Source: Lepidodermella squamata (lineage: Eukaryota > Gastrotricha). Taken from it: a stretch of DNA of 64,000 nt. A program made the translations under genes and the position numbers. The DNA lies in the NCBI GenBank assembly GCA_047495785.1, contig JBLDXI010000032.1, positions 1,984,001 through 2,048,000 on the forward strand, read 5' to 3'. The notes under the pieces are model-generated. The model was not told where the DNA came from, did not search any database, and worked only from the letters and a program-made list of their open reading frames with translations. Shown here one piece after another: positions 10,201-19,413 of this stretch (positions within the stretch are counted from its first letter, which is position 1; every line of letters starts with the position of its first letter).

Positions 10201-12704
10201 AACTATCTTGATTTTAGTCACATGATGACAGGAAGGATAATATTAAAATTGAGAGATAGATAAGTGATCACTTTTATCGAGCAGGTTAGATTTGACGTTA
10301 AACTTTTACGAGGCGCAATTGCAGCAACCATGTCCAACAGGTTTTCACCTTGTGTCGGGGAGTTAGTAAGATCTGCTATCGAATTTTCATCTAAATGTGA
10401 GACATACCCATGCCGATTCGTTGACAAAGAGTTGTTTACCATTGCGGAAGTTTTGAAAAATGCAATTTTCGATGTTGACAACCTGCCCTTCGTTTTCGAC
10501 GAGACCGTTTTGTGAACCAAAAATAGCAATGCTAATCTTTCCCGGTCTGTAGCATTTCGCTTCGAAATTTTCGCTTTCAACTCATCTTCCGTCGTTGATT
10601 GGGAAATTTGCTGACGCCGCTCACGGTCAGCGGCATCGCGCCTCAATCGGCTTTCTTGATATTTCCTTCTAGTTCTGTTGGAACTTGAACAAGACGTCGA
10701 CGTCGCCCTTTTGCTTCGCTAACACGATTTTACCGTCAGCAAGCGACTTGAAGCGGAACGGACAGCTGAGTGGAACAACATTACGCATCGATCCAAGACT
10801 GGGCGAGATCATGAAATCAGCGGCAATGGCGTTTTCGACCGCGTGCAAAAGACCCATGGCCTCGGCGACTTGGGATTCTGCAGCAGCGACACGGGCTTCG
10901 GCAGCTGCAGCTGGCGCATTCGCAACCTCCGCACGGGCCTCGGCCGCGCGGGCGTAACGCACGGCTTCATGGGTCGACGCCTCTTGACGAGCACGCTGCC
11001 CGATGAAAGAGCCGCATGGCATCAGTGGCGCGAAGTTCAGCGGCCTCGGCATCACAGACACGAGCCTGCTACTTAGGAGTTGGCCCAATCGTAGAATATC
11101 CTAGGTAAAACAATGTTAGCCAAATGAAATTTGTGATATCAAATCAAAACCTGGTACTTTGGGATGCTCAGGCTCCTGAAAATCGACACCCGCACATTCT
11201 GCAAAAATGAATAATCGTAATAATTACAATTTCAGCTTTCAGCTTTTACCAATGTTTCCATCTGGTGAGTCGGCAGCAGCAAAAGATTCCCCAGCAGCTT
11301 TCAAATGAGCAAACGCGCGGCGGAACGGCGTTGCAACAGTTTCGAGCAGCGGTGATACCGCGCCGCGAACCGTTTCTTGAGTTGAAAAAAATATTACAAG
11401 AATCTAGCAACTAAAACAAACAAACCATCATGAAATTTAGGTGTTCGAAAACTCGATCATATTTCGAACACTGGGAAAGGCGTAAAAGAAACATCAAAAT
11501 TTTATTATTATGAAAAAGAGAAACGTTACTTAATTACATCACAGACTCGAATTCCTCTCTCAGTTGAGTGACAGTTTTCGGGTTCGGAGGCTCTACAGCA
11601 CGACGAATTTCATAGGGCATTTTCGACATTTTCGAATTTGGGTAGTCGGCCAAGAACTTGAGGGTGATTGTCGGTCAAATTCGCCTTGACCGCCTCGTAG
11701 ATGTCACGGGGTGAAAGCACGACTTCTACTTTGACGTGACGTTTGATTTCGGCCATGAAATAGTCCTTTACACCAGTCAACCGATCAGGGCCTTCCTTGT
11801 GGCACGGATTGCATGAATTCAGCGATTTGGAAACTTCGTCGAAAGATGCGATTGAGTGCATTGCGCAATGTTGCAGCGCCATGACTTCGTGAGCTTCAAA
11901 TAGCGGTATTTGTGGCCGTCAACGTACCACCGGCAGACGTTCCCCTTCGTGTTTGTGAACTCCGAGTACTTCAAACTACAGTGAAACCCCGATTTGGCGT
12001 CATCTACGGGCCGGCCGAAAAATCGGGCGGGAAATCCGAAAAGACGGATAATCCGGGTCAATTTACATGCAATGCTATGCTGCGGGGAAAAATGAAGATT
12101 TTTCATCCCCTTATCTTTTGCATACCCGGATTTCCCGTAGACGGAAAATAAAAGGACGCCAAATCGGGGTTTCACTGTAATGGGATATTGTTATCATTTT
12201 TATCGAAAAAATGGATATAAAAAATGCTACCTGATCGTCGCCGGTTGTTGTAAAGGTTCCGGCTGAGGTTCAAGTTCTGGAGGCTCTTCTTCCGAACTTC
12301 ACCCATAAAAATTTGCTAAGTCGACCTAATATTAATTTTACGAATTTTGATGGATTTAATGATCGAGAGACTTGCTGAATAAAATTCAAATTCAAATATT
12401 TTCCGATCTGAGGGGCTGGTCATTTTGACTAACTTTGAAATACTGAAATTTTCGCTGAAATTTTCATTATTTTATTTCTTGTTCTTATTTTAGGTATCAA
12501 CTGCTGGTAGCTGTTTACGGGCCTTCTCATCCGCGCACGTTGCGAGCTATCCGCATCCTCAACGAGGGTATCTATCAACGTCTCGCGGCTACCAACGGCC
12601 ACAGCGTCCCAACTATTGGCCTGCAGATCGTACCGGACGATGCTGATGATGAGGATGACGAAGGCGCAAACAATGCAGCTCCTCAATTGCCTATCGATGA
12701 TTAA
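1288..12704 (+). CDS. DUF4062-NACHT-TPR signalling protein, N-myristoylated type (nephrocystin-3/NWD/TEP1-like architecture)
   Basis: Eight exons join in phase: 1288-1608, 1661-1793, 1844-1951, 2002-2387, 2441-2577, 4667-5104, 5157-6992 and 12494-12704, giving 1189 codons plus stop. The N-terminus MGCGSSSQ is a classic myristoylation signal. Residues about 60-120 carry the DUF4062 signature (RIFVSSTFKDFDSERE, then ECDLRWGVP across the first intron). Residues 334-341 are a Walker A loop, GGPGLGKT, and about 429-438 a Walker B strand, IIIIDALNQF, of a STAND/NACHT NTPase. The C-terminal half is helical with TPR-like repeats and ends in an acidic tail. The family are signal-transducing ATPase switches; nephrocystin-3 relatives act at cilia, but orthology is not shown here. 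The last junction joins FRKW to YQLLVAVYGPSHP, which keeps the TPR register across a 5.5-kb intron. The final exon is the least certain part. Confidence 0.85.
2578..4666. other. Large intron 5 of the NACHT/TPR gene
   Basis: This 2.1-kb intron interrupts the NTPase domain between the Walker A and Walker B exons. It holds the 38-bp-arm hairpin at 4259-4339. It also holds an unexplained 132-codon open frame (3150-3548, +) with no recognisable domain and no supporting splice context; I regard that frame as a likely relic. Confidence 0.6.
4259..4339. repeat. Perfect inverted repeat (38-bp arms, 5-nt loop)
   Basis: Bases 4259-4296 are the exact reverse complement of 4302-4339, separated by AACCG. 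The arms are GC-richer than the surrounding intron and include GGAGGGCGACGTGGTAAT. I see no target-site duplication and no second copy in the window. It could be a young fold-back element or an assembly fold-back artefact. Confidence 0.9.
7059..7154. mobile_element. Internally deleted copy of MITE family A
   Basis: The sequence reads GTCCCATAAGTAACGCAA, then matches the reverse complement of the inner parts of the elements at 20106-20477 and 37661-38048, including CATCGGGGTTTTCCGGGT, with the middle missing. It lacks an intact second terminus. Confidence 0.7.
7186..8389 (-). CDS. Seven-transmembrane (serpentine) receptor, nested in an intron
   Basis: Three exons on the minus strand join in phase: 8389-7910, 7854-7607 and 7549-7186, giving 363 residues. 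Introns are 55 and 57 bp. Seven hydrophobic segments can be read in order. The third contains ISCWLALWNS, and a second extracellular loop has PICGS, the usual disulphide pair of class-A-like receptors. The loop after segment 5 is basic (KIFKTIRTARKAW). No clear DRY or NPxxY motif is present, so this is a divergent receptor, probably one of the nematode chemoreceptor or orphan groups; the ligand cannot be inferred. It lies wholly inside the last intron of the NACHT/TPR gene on the opposite strand. The start at 8389 is the first Met of the frame. Confidence 0.85.
9183..9428 (-). pseudogene. Possible zinc-finger-like fragment
   Basis: This short open frame has a charged helix (ELRKQLNKERKSLAVEWEQI) followed by a Cys pattern, CVACVPTHDLL then CIQCNKSVSSDC, reminiscent of a treble-clef or RING-type zinc site. 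No flanking exons fit. It is probably a fragment of a host or transposon gene. Confidence 0.25.
9620..11390 (-). pseudogene. Degenerate multi-exon minus-strand gene with Ala-rich coiled coil
   Basis: Pieces that look coding lie in successive but inconsistent frames. One, at about 11370-11270, contains AVSPLLETVATPFRRAFA and ends at a good donor. Short exon-like pieces follow, then an Ala/Glu coiled coil (AEARAEVANAPAAAAEARVA, about 10980-10900) and a segment VVPLSCPFRFKSLADGKIVL. Further downstream, around 10550-10430, frame changes are needed to keep protein-like sequence (FGSQNGLVENEGQVVNIEN). A second, more decayed copy of that piece lies at 9632-9735. Frameshifts and stops argue for a pseudogene or a decayed mobile gene rather than an active locus. 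Function is unknown. Confidence 0.35.
9632..9735. repeat. Local duplication, partner at 10446-10548
   Basis: The two stretches share CGATGTTGACAACCTGCCCT and about 80 further mostly matching bases. They lie about 0.8 kb apart in the same orientation, with small indels that change the reading frame. Confidence 0.75.
11560..11975 (-). mobile_element. FLYWCH-finger/MULE transposon remnant
   Basis: The minus strand encodes a FLYWCH-like finger (YSEFTNTKGNVCRWYVDGHK, then a SWRCNIAQC core) that runs into a stop after KFPNR. A +1-shifted frame continues with GPDRLTGVKDYFMAEIKRHV and SPRDIYEAVKANL. A further shift gives MPYEIRRAVEPPNPKTVTQL. This order (FLYWCH finger, helical linker, the 'RRAVEPPNP' step) is typical of MULE-type transposase genes of nematodes. 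At least two frame breaks make it inactive. The MITE at 11979-12177 abuts its 5' end. Confidence 0.6.
11979..12177. mobile_element. MITE family C (199 bp, TA target site)
   Basis: Terminal inverted repeats of at least 23 bp begin CAGTGAAACCCCGATTTGGC at both ends, and the element is flanked by TA at 11977-11978 and 12178-12179. The TA duplication and CAGTGAAACC-type ends suggest a non-autonomous pogo/Tc1-mariner relative. It has no coding capacity. Confidence 0.9.
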
Positions 12705-12983
12705 AATTGACCAGAAAATTGTTGATTGTCATTCTTGTTAGTTGATATTTTTCACCTTATTACAACCTATGATTGTTCTTCAAATTTCAAAAAATGTAAA
12801 ATCGAAGACCCGGTGTGGCTTATGAAACGCGCTTTCTGCTATAATTACAAAATAGTTAACGAATTTTTAAATAAATATTTGCTTATAATGCACGACTGAA
12901 GTGTTTTTTCTAAACTTCCGCGCTATTTTTCGGCAAAATAGAAGCCAATTTTTTATTTAATTTTCCTAGTTTATTATTGACAA

Positions 12984-15070
12984 ATGGCCTCAGGAGAGCT
13001 GACTGAGTTCGATGACTGTGCTTGTTTAAGCGTGACTATTAATTTTTCAAACGCCAATGTCGTAAATGGCACGATTCACCCTGGCATTGTACGGGCGAAA
13101 ATTTTCTTCGTTCGAGAAGAGCCGGCTCGAATGATGGCAATTTTGAAGCAATTACAAGCCGGTAGACCCGAGTCACTAGCTGGCCAGAGAAACGTTTTAT
13201 TCCAACAAAATGTCGATATTGAAACATGCGACGCTGGTTCGTTGTTGAATTTGGACGGTTTTTTCGATCGGCAAAACAATGGAAATCTCCGCCTTTCAAG
13301 TTATGTCGATATAAACCTTCGAATTTGTTTGAAAATTCGGATGATTCTAATTAAAGATCAGCTTAATTTTGGTAAAGTTTGCGAAGTATCCGCTGGCCGG
13401 AAATCGGATGCAAATGACGGCTTTAATCATGATAATATTCAAAAATGGCACCCAATGTGGGTGAAAAATGTCAATAATTCTTGCTTGGAAACCCGGGAAA
13501 GCGACATTTTCGCCCCGGTCGATAATCCCCCGTGTGATGTTGTTCGTTTTCGTTTCGAATTCGGCGAAGAAATTATGTGGAATAATTTTGTGGAAATCTC
13601 ATCTGTACAACTGCGCGTGTTCAACTCTTCGAAACAGATCGAACGCAGACAAATTCGAAAATCGGCAATTTCTCCAACAAATTCTGTCCCGATTTCGCTC
13701 AACCCTGCTGTTCTGCCACCGGAAATATGGTTAAATATTCTATCATACACGCCTTGTCTCATTCAGGTACGAAATAGCTCTTGAGAAAATTTATTTTGAT
13801 TAAGGAGGAATTTTCAAAGTCTTTGATAGCTCTTCTTGGAGTGAATTCTGCGTGGAGGAGTTATTTCAAACACCCTGTATTTTGGTCTTCAATCGACTTG
13901 AAGCCTCTCGCCACGAAATTACGTTATGCTTCGAGTGAATTTACGGCTTTCATCCGTGACCGATGTCATTCGGCGAATCATCTGCGAATTTCGAGTATTC
14001 CAAGTTTCCCGGCTGATTTTTCGTTATCCAGCCTAATTAATGCAATTAAGCCTGGTTATTTGCTAACATTAATCGCGGATGGATGCGCGGAAATGGACGA
14101 TGAAGCGATGGCTATTTTAGCTGAAAATCAGCCGCATCTTGAGACAATAAGTTTATTCGGCTGTTTCAGCATTTCAAAAGCGGGCTTCAGCAGCTTGAAA
14201 AGCTTTAAAAACCTGCGGAAGATACGAATCGGTGCGAATAAAGTGATTGATGGAGATTTAATCGCTGCTATATCCGGTTTTTGCCAAAAATTGGAGATTG
14301 CTCAATTTTCTTGGCTGAACCACAATGACTTTCTAGACGTTTTTCCTATGTCATCGGGATTGAAAACTTGCCTAGAAAAAATGTCAGGCCTAAGAGGATT
14401 TAAGCTAGGGACCATTTTGGGTATGTATTCTGCTCAAAATCTGACGGAACTGCGCAACGAAGCCTCGGCAATTGCGGCTTTTCTATCGCGAAACCCGAAT
14501 ATTGAAGAATTCTACTATCGAGAATGCTTCGACCTGCAATGCCTGGCGGAGGTTGCTGAAATTTCACTGAGAGAATCGTTTCTCGAACTTTGCCCGAGAC
14601 TTAGGAGGCTCTCCCGCGTCTTGATTGAATCCTGTGAAGCGTTAGAAGAAAATCGGTCAATTTCAATCGACGCCATCGCAAGAAATTTTCGGGTACCAAG
14701 CAAAATCGAACAACTCACATTATGTAACGACCACCCTGATGTTGAGAACGATCAAGTTTGTTTTTGTTTCCGATTTGGTTGCGGCTCATTGAATTTCATT
14801 TTACAGGCGTTGGCTCGAGAAATTTTGAATTCGACACCATTTGTGAAAAGTATGCTGATTGCTACTAATACCGAAGGTGCCGTTGAGGTGGTTGTTGATG
14901 GACGGTGTAAAATTATGGCGTGGTATGATGAAGAAGATGCTGGGCTGCCGAGGCGGCGGCATCGCAACAGCGAAACCGATTCTGACGAAGAGTTTGAAAT
15001 TGATACAACTTACTATGAACTTGTTTATGAAGATGATCCGCAGAATAAAAAGAGCCATTTCGGCTTTTAG
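12984..15070 (+). CDS. F-box protein with leucine-rich C-terminal region
   Basis: Exon 1 is 12984-13766. Exon 2 most likely starts at 13820, after a 53-bp intron ending TTTTCAAAG. An alternative acceptor at 13804 gives a 38-bp intron and adds five residues. A further 51-bp in-frame intron at 14756-14806 (acceptor TTTTACAG) is probable, giving about 660 residues. An N-terminal beta-rich region of about 230 residues is followed by an F-box, LPPEIWLNILSYTP, continuing across the intron with LIALLGVNSAWRSYF. The first acceptor choice gives the tighter F-box. Downstream are leucine-rich-repeat-like strands (CQKLEIAQFSW, MSGLRGFKLGT) and an acidic tail with TDSDEEFEID. F-box proteins recruit substrates to SCF ubiquitin ligases; the target is unknown. 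Confidence 0.82.
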
Positions 15071-15318
15071 AACACTCGGGACTCTTTCATTTTGTCTGAT
15101 GTTTTCAGCTTTTGGGTTTGCGTTTGGGGCATGAAAACACAAAACACAGCAGGCTATATTCGATTGCTTGACAAGTTTATATTGAATTTCAGGATTCCTG
15201 TATTTCAGCCATGTAATCAGGCGACATGGGAATGCGTCCTTAACTTAGACTATGCAATAGCTTGACACCCTTCACCCTCATTTGGTTAATGTTTGTTTCA
15301 AATATCGCGGAAAGCGTT

Positions 15319-16467
15319 TTATGCTTGGGTGGCAGCCAGCAGTTTGCGCATAAAAGGGCCAGAGCCAGAGCCGAAATTGGGTCCGGAGCTAGGCTGGGAG
15401 CCATGAGAGTGTCCAGAGCCAGAGCCGAAAGAGGATCCGGAGCTAGGCTGGGAGCCATGAGAGTGTCCAGAGCCAGAGCCGAAAGAGAATCCGGAGCTAG
15501 GCTGGGAGCCATGAGAGTGTCCGGAGCCAGAGCCGAAAGAGGATCCGGAGCTAGGCTGGGAGCCATGGCCCGAGCTGGAGCGAAGAGACGGTCCGGAGCC
15601 AGAGCCGAAAGAGGATCCGGAGCTAGGCTGGGAGCCATGGCCCGAGCTGGAGCGAAGAGACGGTCCGGAGCCAGAGCCGAAAGAGGATCCGGAGCTAGGC
15701 TGGGAGCCATGGCCCGAGCTGGAGCGAAGAGACGGTCCGGAGCCAGAGCCGAAAGAGGATCCGGAGCTAGGCTGGGAGCCGTGGCCGGAGCTGGAGCCAG
15801 AAGAGCGTCCAGAGGCAAAGCCAAAAGAGGATCCGGAGCTAGGCTGGGAGCCGTGGCCGGAGCTGGAGCCATAAGAGCGTCCAAAGCCGAGAGAGGATCC
15901 GGAGCTAGGCTGGGAGCCGTGGCCGGAGCTGGAGCCATAAGAGCGTCCAAAGCCGAGAGAGGATCCGGAGCTAGGCTGGGAGCCGTGGCCGGAGCTGGAG
16001 CCATAAGAGCGTCCAAAGCCGAGAGAGGATCCGGAGCTAGGCTGGGAGCCGTGGCCGGAGCTGGAGCCATAAGAGCGTCCAAAGCCGAGAGAGGATCCGG
16101 AGCTAGGCTGGGAGCCGTGGCCGGAGCTGGAGCCAGAAGAGCGTCCAGAGACAAAGCCGAAAGAGGATCCGGAGCTAGGCTGGGAGCCGTGGCCCGAGCT
16201 GGAGCCAGAAGAGCGTCCAGAGGCAAAGCCGAAAGAGGATCCGGAGCTAGGCTGGGAGCCGTGGCCCGAGCTGGAGCCATAAGAGTGGCCAGAACCGTAT
16301 CCGAAATTTGAACCATGGGATGGGCCTGAGTCGCTGTAAATAAATTATCGTATCGTCATAGCGCGTAAATCCAACAGGTGTGTCAAATTTAAAGAAAATT
16401 GGAAGACTTACCAGCGACTGCTTGCGACGAACGCGACCAATGCCAAGATGCAGCTAGTAGCTTTCAT
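15319..16467 (-). CDS. Secreted Gly/Ser-rich tandem-repeat protein
   Basis: Exon 1 (16467-16412) starts MKATSCILALVAFVASS, a signal peptide. A 78-bp intron leads to exon 2 (16333-15319), giving 356 residues and stop TAA. In this frame the repeats read GSSSGHGSQPSSGSSFGF and variants such as GSGSGHSHGSQPSS, and the protein ends in a short basic tail, PFMRKLLAATQA. The repeat also leaves long open frames in other registers, but only this frame has a spliced signal peptide, an upstream TATA-like sequence and an integral codon count. It is probably an extracellular structural, cuticular or mucin-like protein. No enzymatic motif is present. Confidence 0.85.
15375..16310. repeat. Coding tandem array, about 14 units of 54, 66 and 72 bp
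   Basis: Each unit contains the core GGATCCGGAGCTAGGCTGGG (plus-strand view). Units of 54 bp cluster at the protein's C-terminal end, then 72-bp units, a 66-bp block in the centre, and 72-bp units again. Blocks of equal-length neighbours indicate homogenisation by unequal exchange. Confidence 0.92.
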
Positions 16468-16540
16468 TTTTTTGTTAAATCGTAATATGCAAGAGAATTG
16501 CGCAATTGAAATTGATTCTGATTTCGAAAATTAGGCTGAT

Positions 16541-16548
16541 TTATATAG
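16541..16548 (-). promoter_or_regulatory. TATA-like box of the Gly/Ser-repeat gene
   Basis: The minus strand reads CTATATAAAT about 75 bases upstream of the ATG at 16467, a typical distance for a short 5' UTR. Confidence 0.55.
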
Positions 16549-17047
16549 GTATCACCCAAAAAAATAAGTTTGTTCAAGTGTCATCACATGATCAAGGATC
16601 CCGAAATGTCGCGATAACATAATATTATCCCAGCTGCATTGTCATATCAAGATTTTATATTATATTATCCACCCCCTTGCGGTGCTCTAGGCTCATCTCA
16701 GCTCCATTAGCTAGTTGGTAAAGTTTACACCTTTTTTACTTCCTAACCCGAGTAATCACGACATGTTTATTTGCTTTGGGGGACGGGTTTCCTCATGTTT
16801 ATAATCACTTAACCGCTCTCAGAAATATTTCTTACCCACTCATTCCTTACCCGAATTACGCTGCCTGAGCAAACTATGCGCAAGCTTGTGTCAAGTTTTG
16901 AATCAAAATATACGTAGGGTTAAGTTGTCTATCAAGGTCGAAAAATTGTCTCTACTACGCCAAATGAATGAAAAAAAATTTATTTACGAAGAATTTTCGG
17001 TCAGTTTTCGGATGTTAAAAAACTAGGCCTAGATCGTTCACAGATAT

Positions 17048-17523
17048 TTTGAATAAATGAGGATCAATAATGTATAATGTCAGGAAACACGGTCTTGGGC
17101 AGGTCATTCCAGCGCTGGATGATGGTCGCCATGCGCGTGAAGGGAGCAGTGTCCTTTGTTGAGCTGGTGGTGGTGTAGGTTTTCCCATCTTCTCGATTTG
17201 GTTATGATGGTTTGTTTGTTGATCTTGACTAATTTCGACCGGACTTGAGCAGTTCCTCGACCTGCGACCACAATCTTATTGTAAATGTAGGTCATAACAC
17301 CGACGAATCGGCGTTGCGAAAGGGGCTGATGCTGAACCCCCGTTGCTTTCACCTGGTCGAGCATTTCCAGCAGTTTCGGGTTCGCCGCGAATGTGTACGC
17401 CGAATTCTAAGATTGGCCAGACGTAAGTTTTGAAGGCGTTCGCCATCTGTCCTAACGATATAGGAACGGTCGAAGTCGCAGTAGCTGGGTCACGGCTGTT
17501 GTTGCCTGTCCAACTTTCCAAAT
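17048..17523 (-). mobile_element. Non-LTR retrotransposon (LINE) reverse-transcriptase tail, degenerate
   Basis: Minus-strand pieces in shifting frames give the usual C-terminal landmarks of LINE ORF2: AFKTYVWPILEFGVHI, then LDQVKATGVQHQPLSQRRFV, and finally TRMATIIQRWNDLPKTV before a stop. Several frame breaks separate them, so the element is dead and 5'-truncated. Confidence 0.72.
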
Positions 17524-17527
17524 CTGC

Positions 17528-17656
17528 GGGTCTATTTCATTTGCTCGGGAAATATTTGTTTTTCATTGTGAAATTCCATTTTTACTAATTTAAAATGTAA
17601 TAAAAAGGAATTTCACAATGAAGGAATCAATTTTCCGCGAGAGATGAAATAGACCC
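17528..17656. repeat. Imperfect palindromic element (129 bp)
   Basis: Ends GGGTCTATTTCAT and ATGAAATAGACCC are exact inverted repeats, and the arms share TTCATTGTGAAATTCC. It lies directly beside the LINE remnant. No TA duplication is evident, so the element type is open. Confidence 0.75.
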
Positions 17657-18456
17657 TACGACACATGAAATGTGCCTCTCTACAATTCCCCTCCGAACAC
17701 TATGTTTAAATAAACACGGACTCGAGCGTTTCCGCCTGCAGAAATTCATTATGCGGCGGGTTCAATTAGGGTTCTCTCGGAGATTTAAAGTCTTTTCACA
17801 TGGGCAAAGTTTCCTCTTTATGATGACCCAACAAATGCGGAAAAATATTGTCAAATTAGGTGACTTTTACATATCAAAAATCTAATTAAAGCTCTGGGAA
17901 TAGACATTTTCGAACATTGTTGGTTACCGGCTGAACAGAACACGACACCCGTGATCTTAAAAAAAAGAAAATCGGTTATGCCATATTCCTACAGGCTCTC
18001 CAATGATACCCTTCTCATGCTGGGGTCTCAGTCTTGCTACCTTATTCGACAGAGTCTTCGTTTCTCATCAATATCACCGTTATATCACCGATTCTTTTGC
18101 GAGTAGTTTTTCCTAATCAGACAATAATTTCCCCGCCATTTTTTGTCGTGCAAAACTTGGCTGTGATTCGTTGCATCTTATATATACATCGCCAATTAGC
18201 GGCCGATTGCCAGGCAACGTGCGGCGTTTTTTTCAATCCCCCTGGTCGATATATTTTCCTGAAAAAACTACACATGCGCGCTCGCACATTGACGCGTGGG
18301 TAAAAAAATATTATTTTAATTCATCGCAACCTGTGGCAGCAGTTTTGAGCTGACGAATCCGCTCCTTTCATTCAAATAAAAGTAGTTTAATACCTCGATC
18401 GTAGTATCGTGTAATAAATAGCTCGACATTTGTAGTCGCTTCTCGACCACACAGTA
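17657..18456. other. Intergenic region upstream of the TIR gene
   Basis: No supported gene. Two short open frames (17670-17885 and 18034-18303) lack domain signals or splice partners. A clear TATA box is not visible. Confidence 0.5.
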
Positions 18457-18944
18457 ATGGCAGGATATATCCGAATTTTCGTGGCCTATGCCTGGGACGA
18501 TCGAGCTCCTGAAGTTAGAGCCATGGCTAAAATTCTCCAGACAATCGAACGGTTCAAAATTTGGATAGACATCGAGCATTTAGTCGGCAATGAAGTCGCA
18601 GGAGTGGAAGATGTAATTTTTAGCCATTTCGGGTATTTTGTCAGGGTTAGGTTATAAATTATTTTAATGCTTAATAGGGAATCGATAATTCTGATGTGGT
18701 GCTACTTTTCGTCAGCGATATGTACAAGGAAGACAAGCGGTCGAAGAAAGAAATCGCATATGCGCGGCAGAAGGGCAAGCTGATCATTCCGATTCGCATG
18801 AAAAAAGACCTAGCCTTCGACGGTTCGCTTAATTTCATCCCGTCAACCGATTGCCACATTGGTTTTACAAAGGAAAATAATGAGAAGCCGTTTTCTAAAA
18901 TCTCCGAAGATCTGATTTTGCTTATCAAAAAGACGATTTCGTGA
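18457..18944 (+). CDS. Stand-alone TIR-domain protein
   Basis: Two exons, 18457-18612 and 18678-18944, separated by a 65-bp intron, give 140 residues that are almost entirely one TIR domain. Visible landmarks are strand A, IRIFVAYAWDD; the central DNSDVVLLFVSDMY; and KRSKKEIAYARQKGKLIIPI. Glu77 (KKEI) sits where NAD-cleaving TIR domains carry their catalytic glutamate, with Ser65/Tyr68 ahead of it in the usual S-x-x-Y spacing. There is no signal peptide, membrane segment, SAM, death or LRR domain. TIR domains are either adaptor modules or NAD hydrolases; which one applies is inference. The length is close to that of an isolated domain, so this is not an obvious fragment of a Toll receptor or SARM. 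Confidence 0.85.
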
Positions 18945-19321
18945 ATTTAGGTGGTTATTCTCTATACAATTTTTATTGCTCCTTACCTATTGCCTTTATA
19001 GAAATTGTTATGCATTGCGTTGGTTTATTTTTTATAGACAATGAATTAAATTTATGCGATTTTCTCCAACTCCCTAATTATTATAAAATGATCATTTTTA
19101 ATCAATTTTTCGGTGAATAAAATTGAATGAGACGGTGGAAGTCAATAAAATGTTCCCGATTGAACCTCGAATGGCGATGAAATGATTTATGATTATTTTA
19201 TCGGAATTCCCTTCCGATTTTCTATTACAGTACCCATTGCATTCAATCTTTTATTGCGCAATGATGTTACAAGTCACTAAGCTGTGACACTTGACGTCCT
19301 ATCAACAATGCTCATCAAAGA

Positions 19322-19329
19322 TATAAATA
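19322..19329 (+). promoter_or_regulatory. TATA box of the Gly/Gln-rich gene
   Basis: TATAAATA lies 85 bases upstream of the ATG at 19414, a plausible core promoter for a short-UTR secretory gene. Confidence 0.6.
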
Positions 19330-19413
19330 CGCAGCATCCAAGAGGCTTCAAATCACCAATCAAATCACAACTTTCTACTCACAAATTCACCCGACGCTCG
19401 ATAGTACTAGAAA

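Larger units (their letters stand above)
8390..11559. other. Remainder of the NACHT/TPR gene's last intron
   Basis: From 8390 to about 9180 I see no gene. From 9183 to about 11390 there are broken minus-strand coding pieces, described separately. Short tandem GGCT/GGCTGGCT runs occur near 9577-9596. Confidence 0.5.

Noticed and set aside
11560-11975. FLYWCH sequence as a host transcription factor
   Set aside because: Frame breaks and the downstream transposase-like segments fit a dead MULE element better.
15375-16310. Possible CRISPR-like array
   Set aside because: Units are contiguous coding repeats without unique spacers, in a eukaryotic genome.
15240-16316. Long open frames on both strands (349-358 codons) over the Gly/Ser repeat
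   Set aside because: They are register by-products of repeat units whose length is a multiple of three; only the minus-strand frame with spliced signal peptide and stop at 15319 makes a complete gene.
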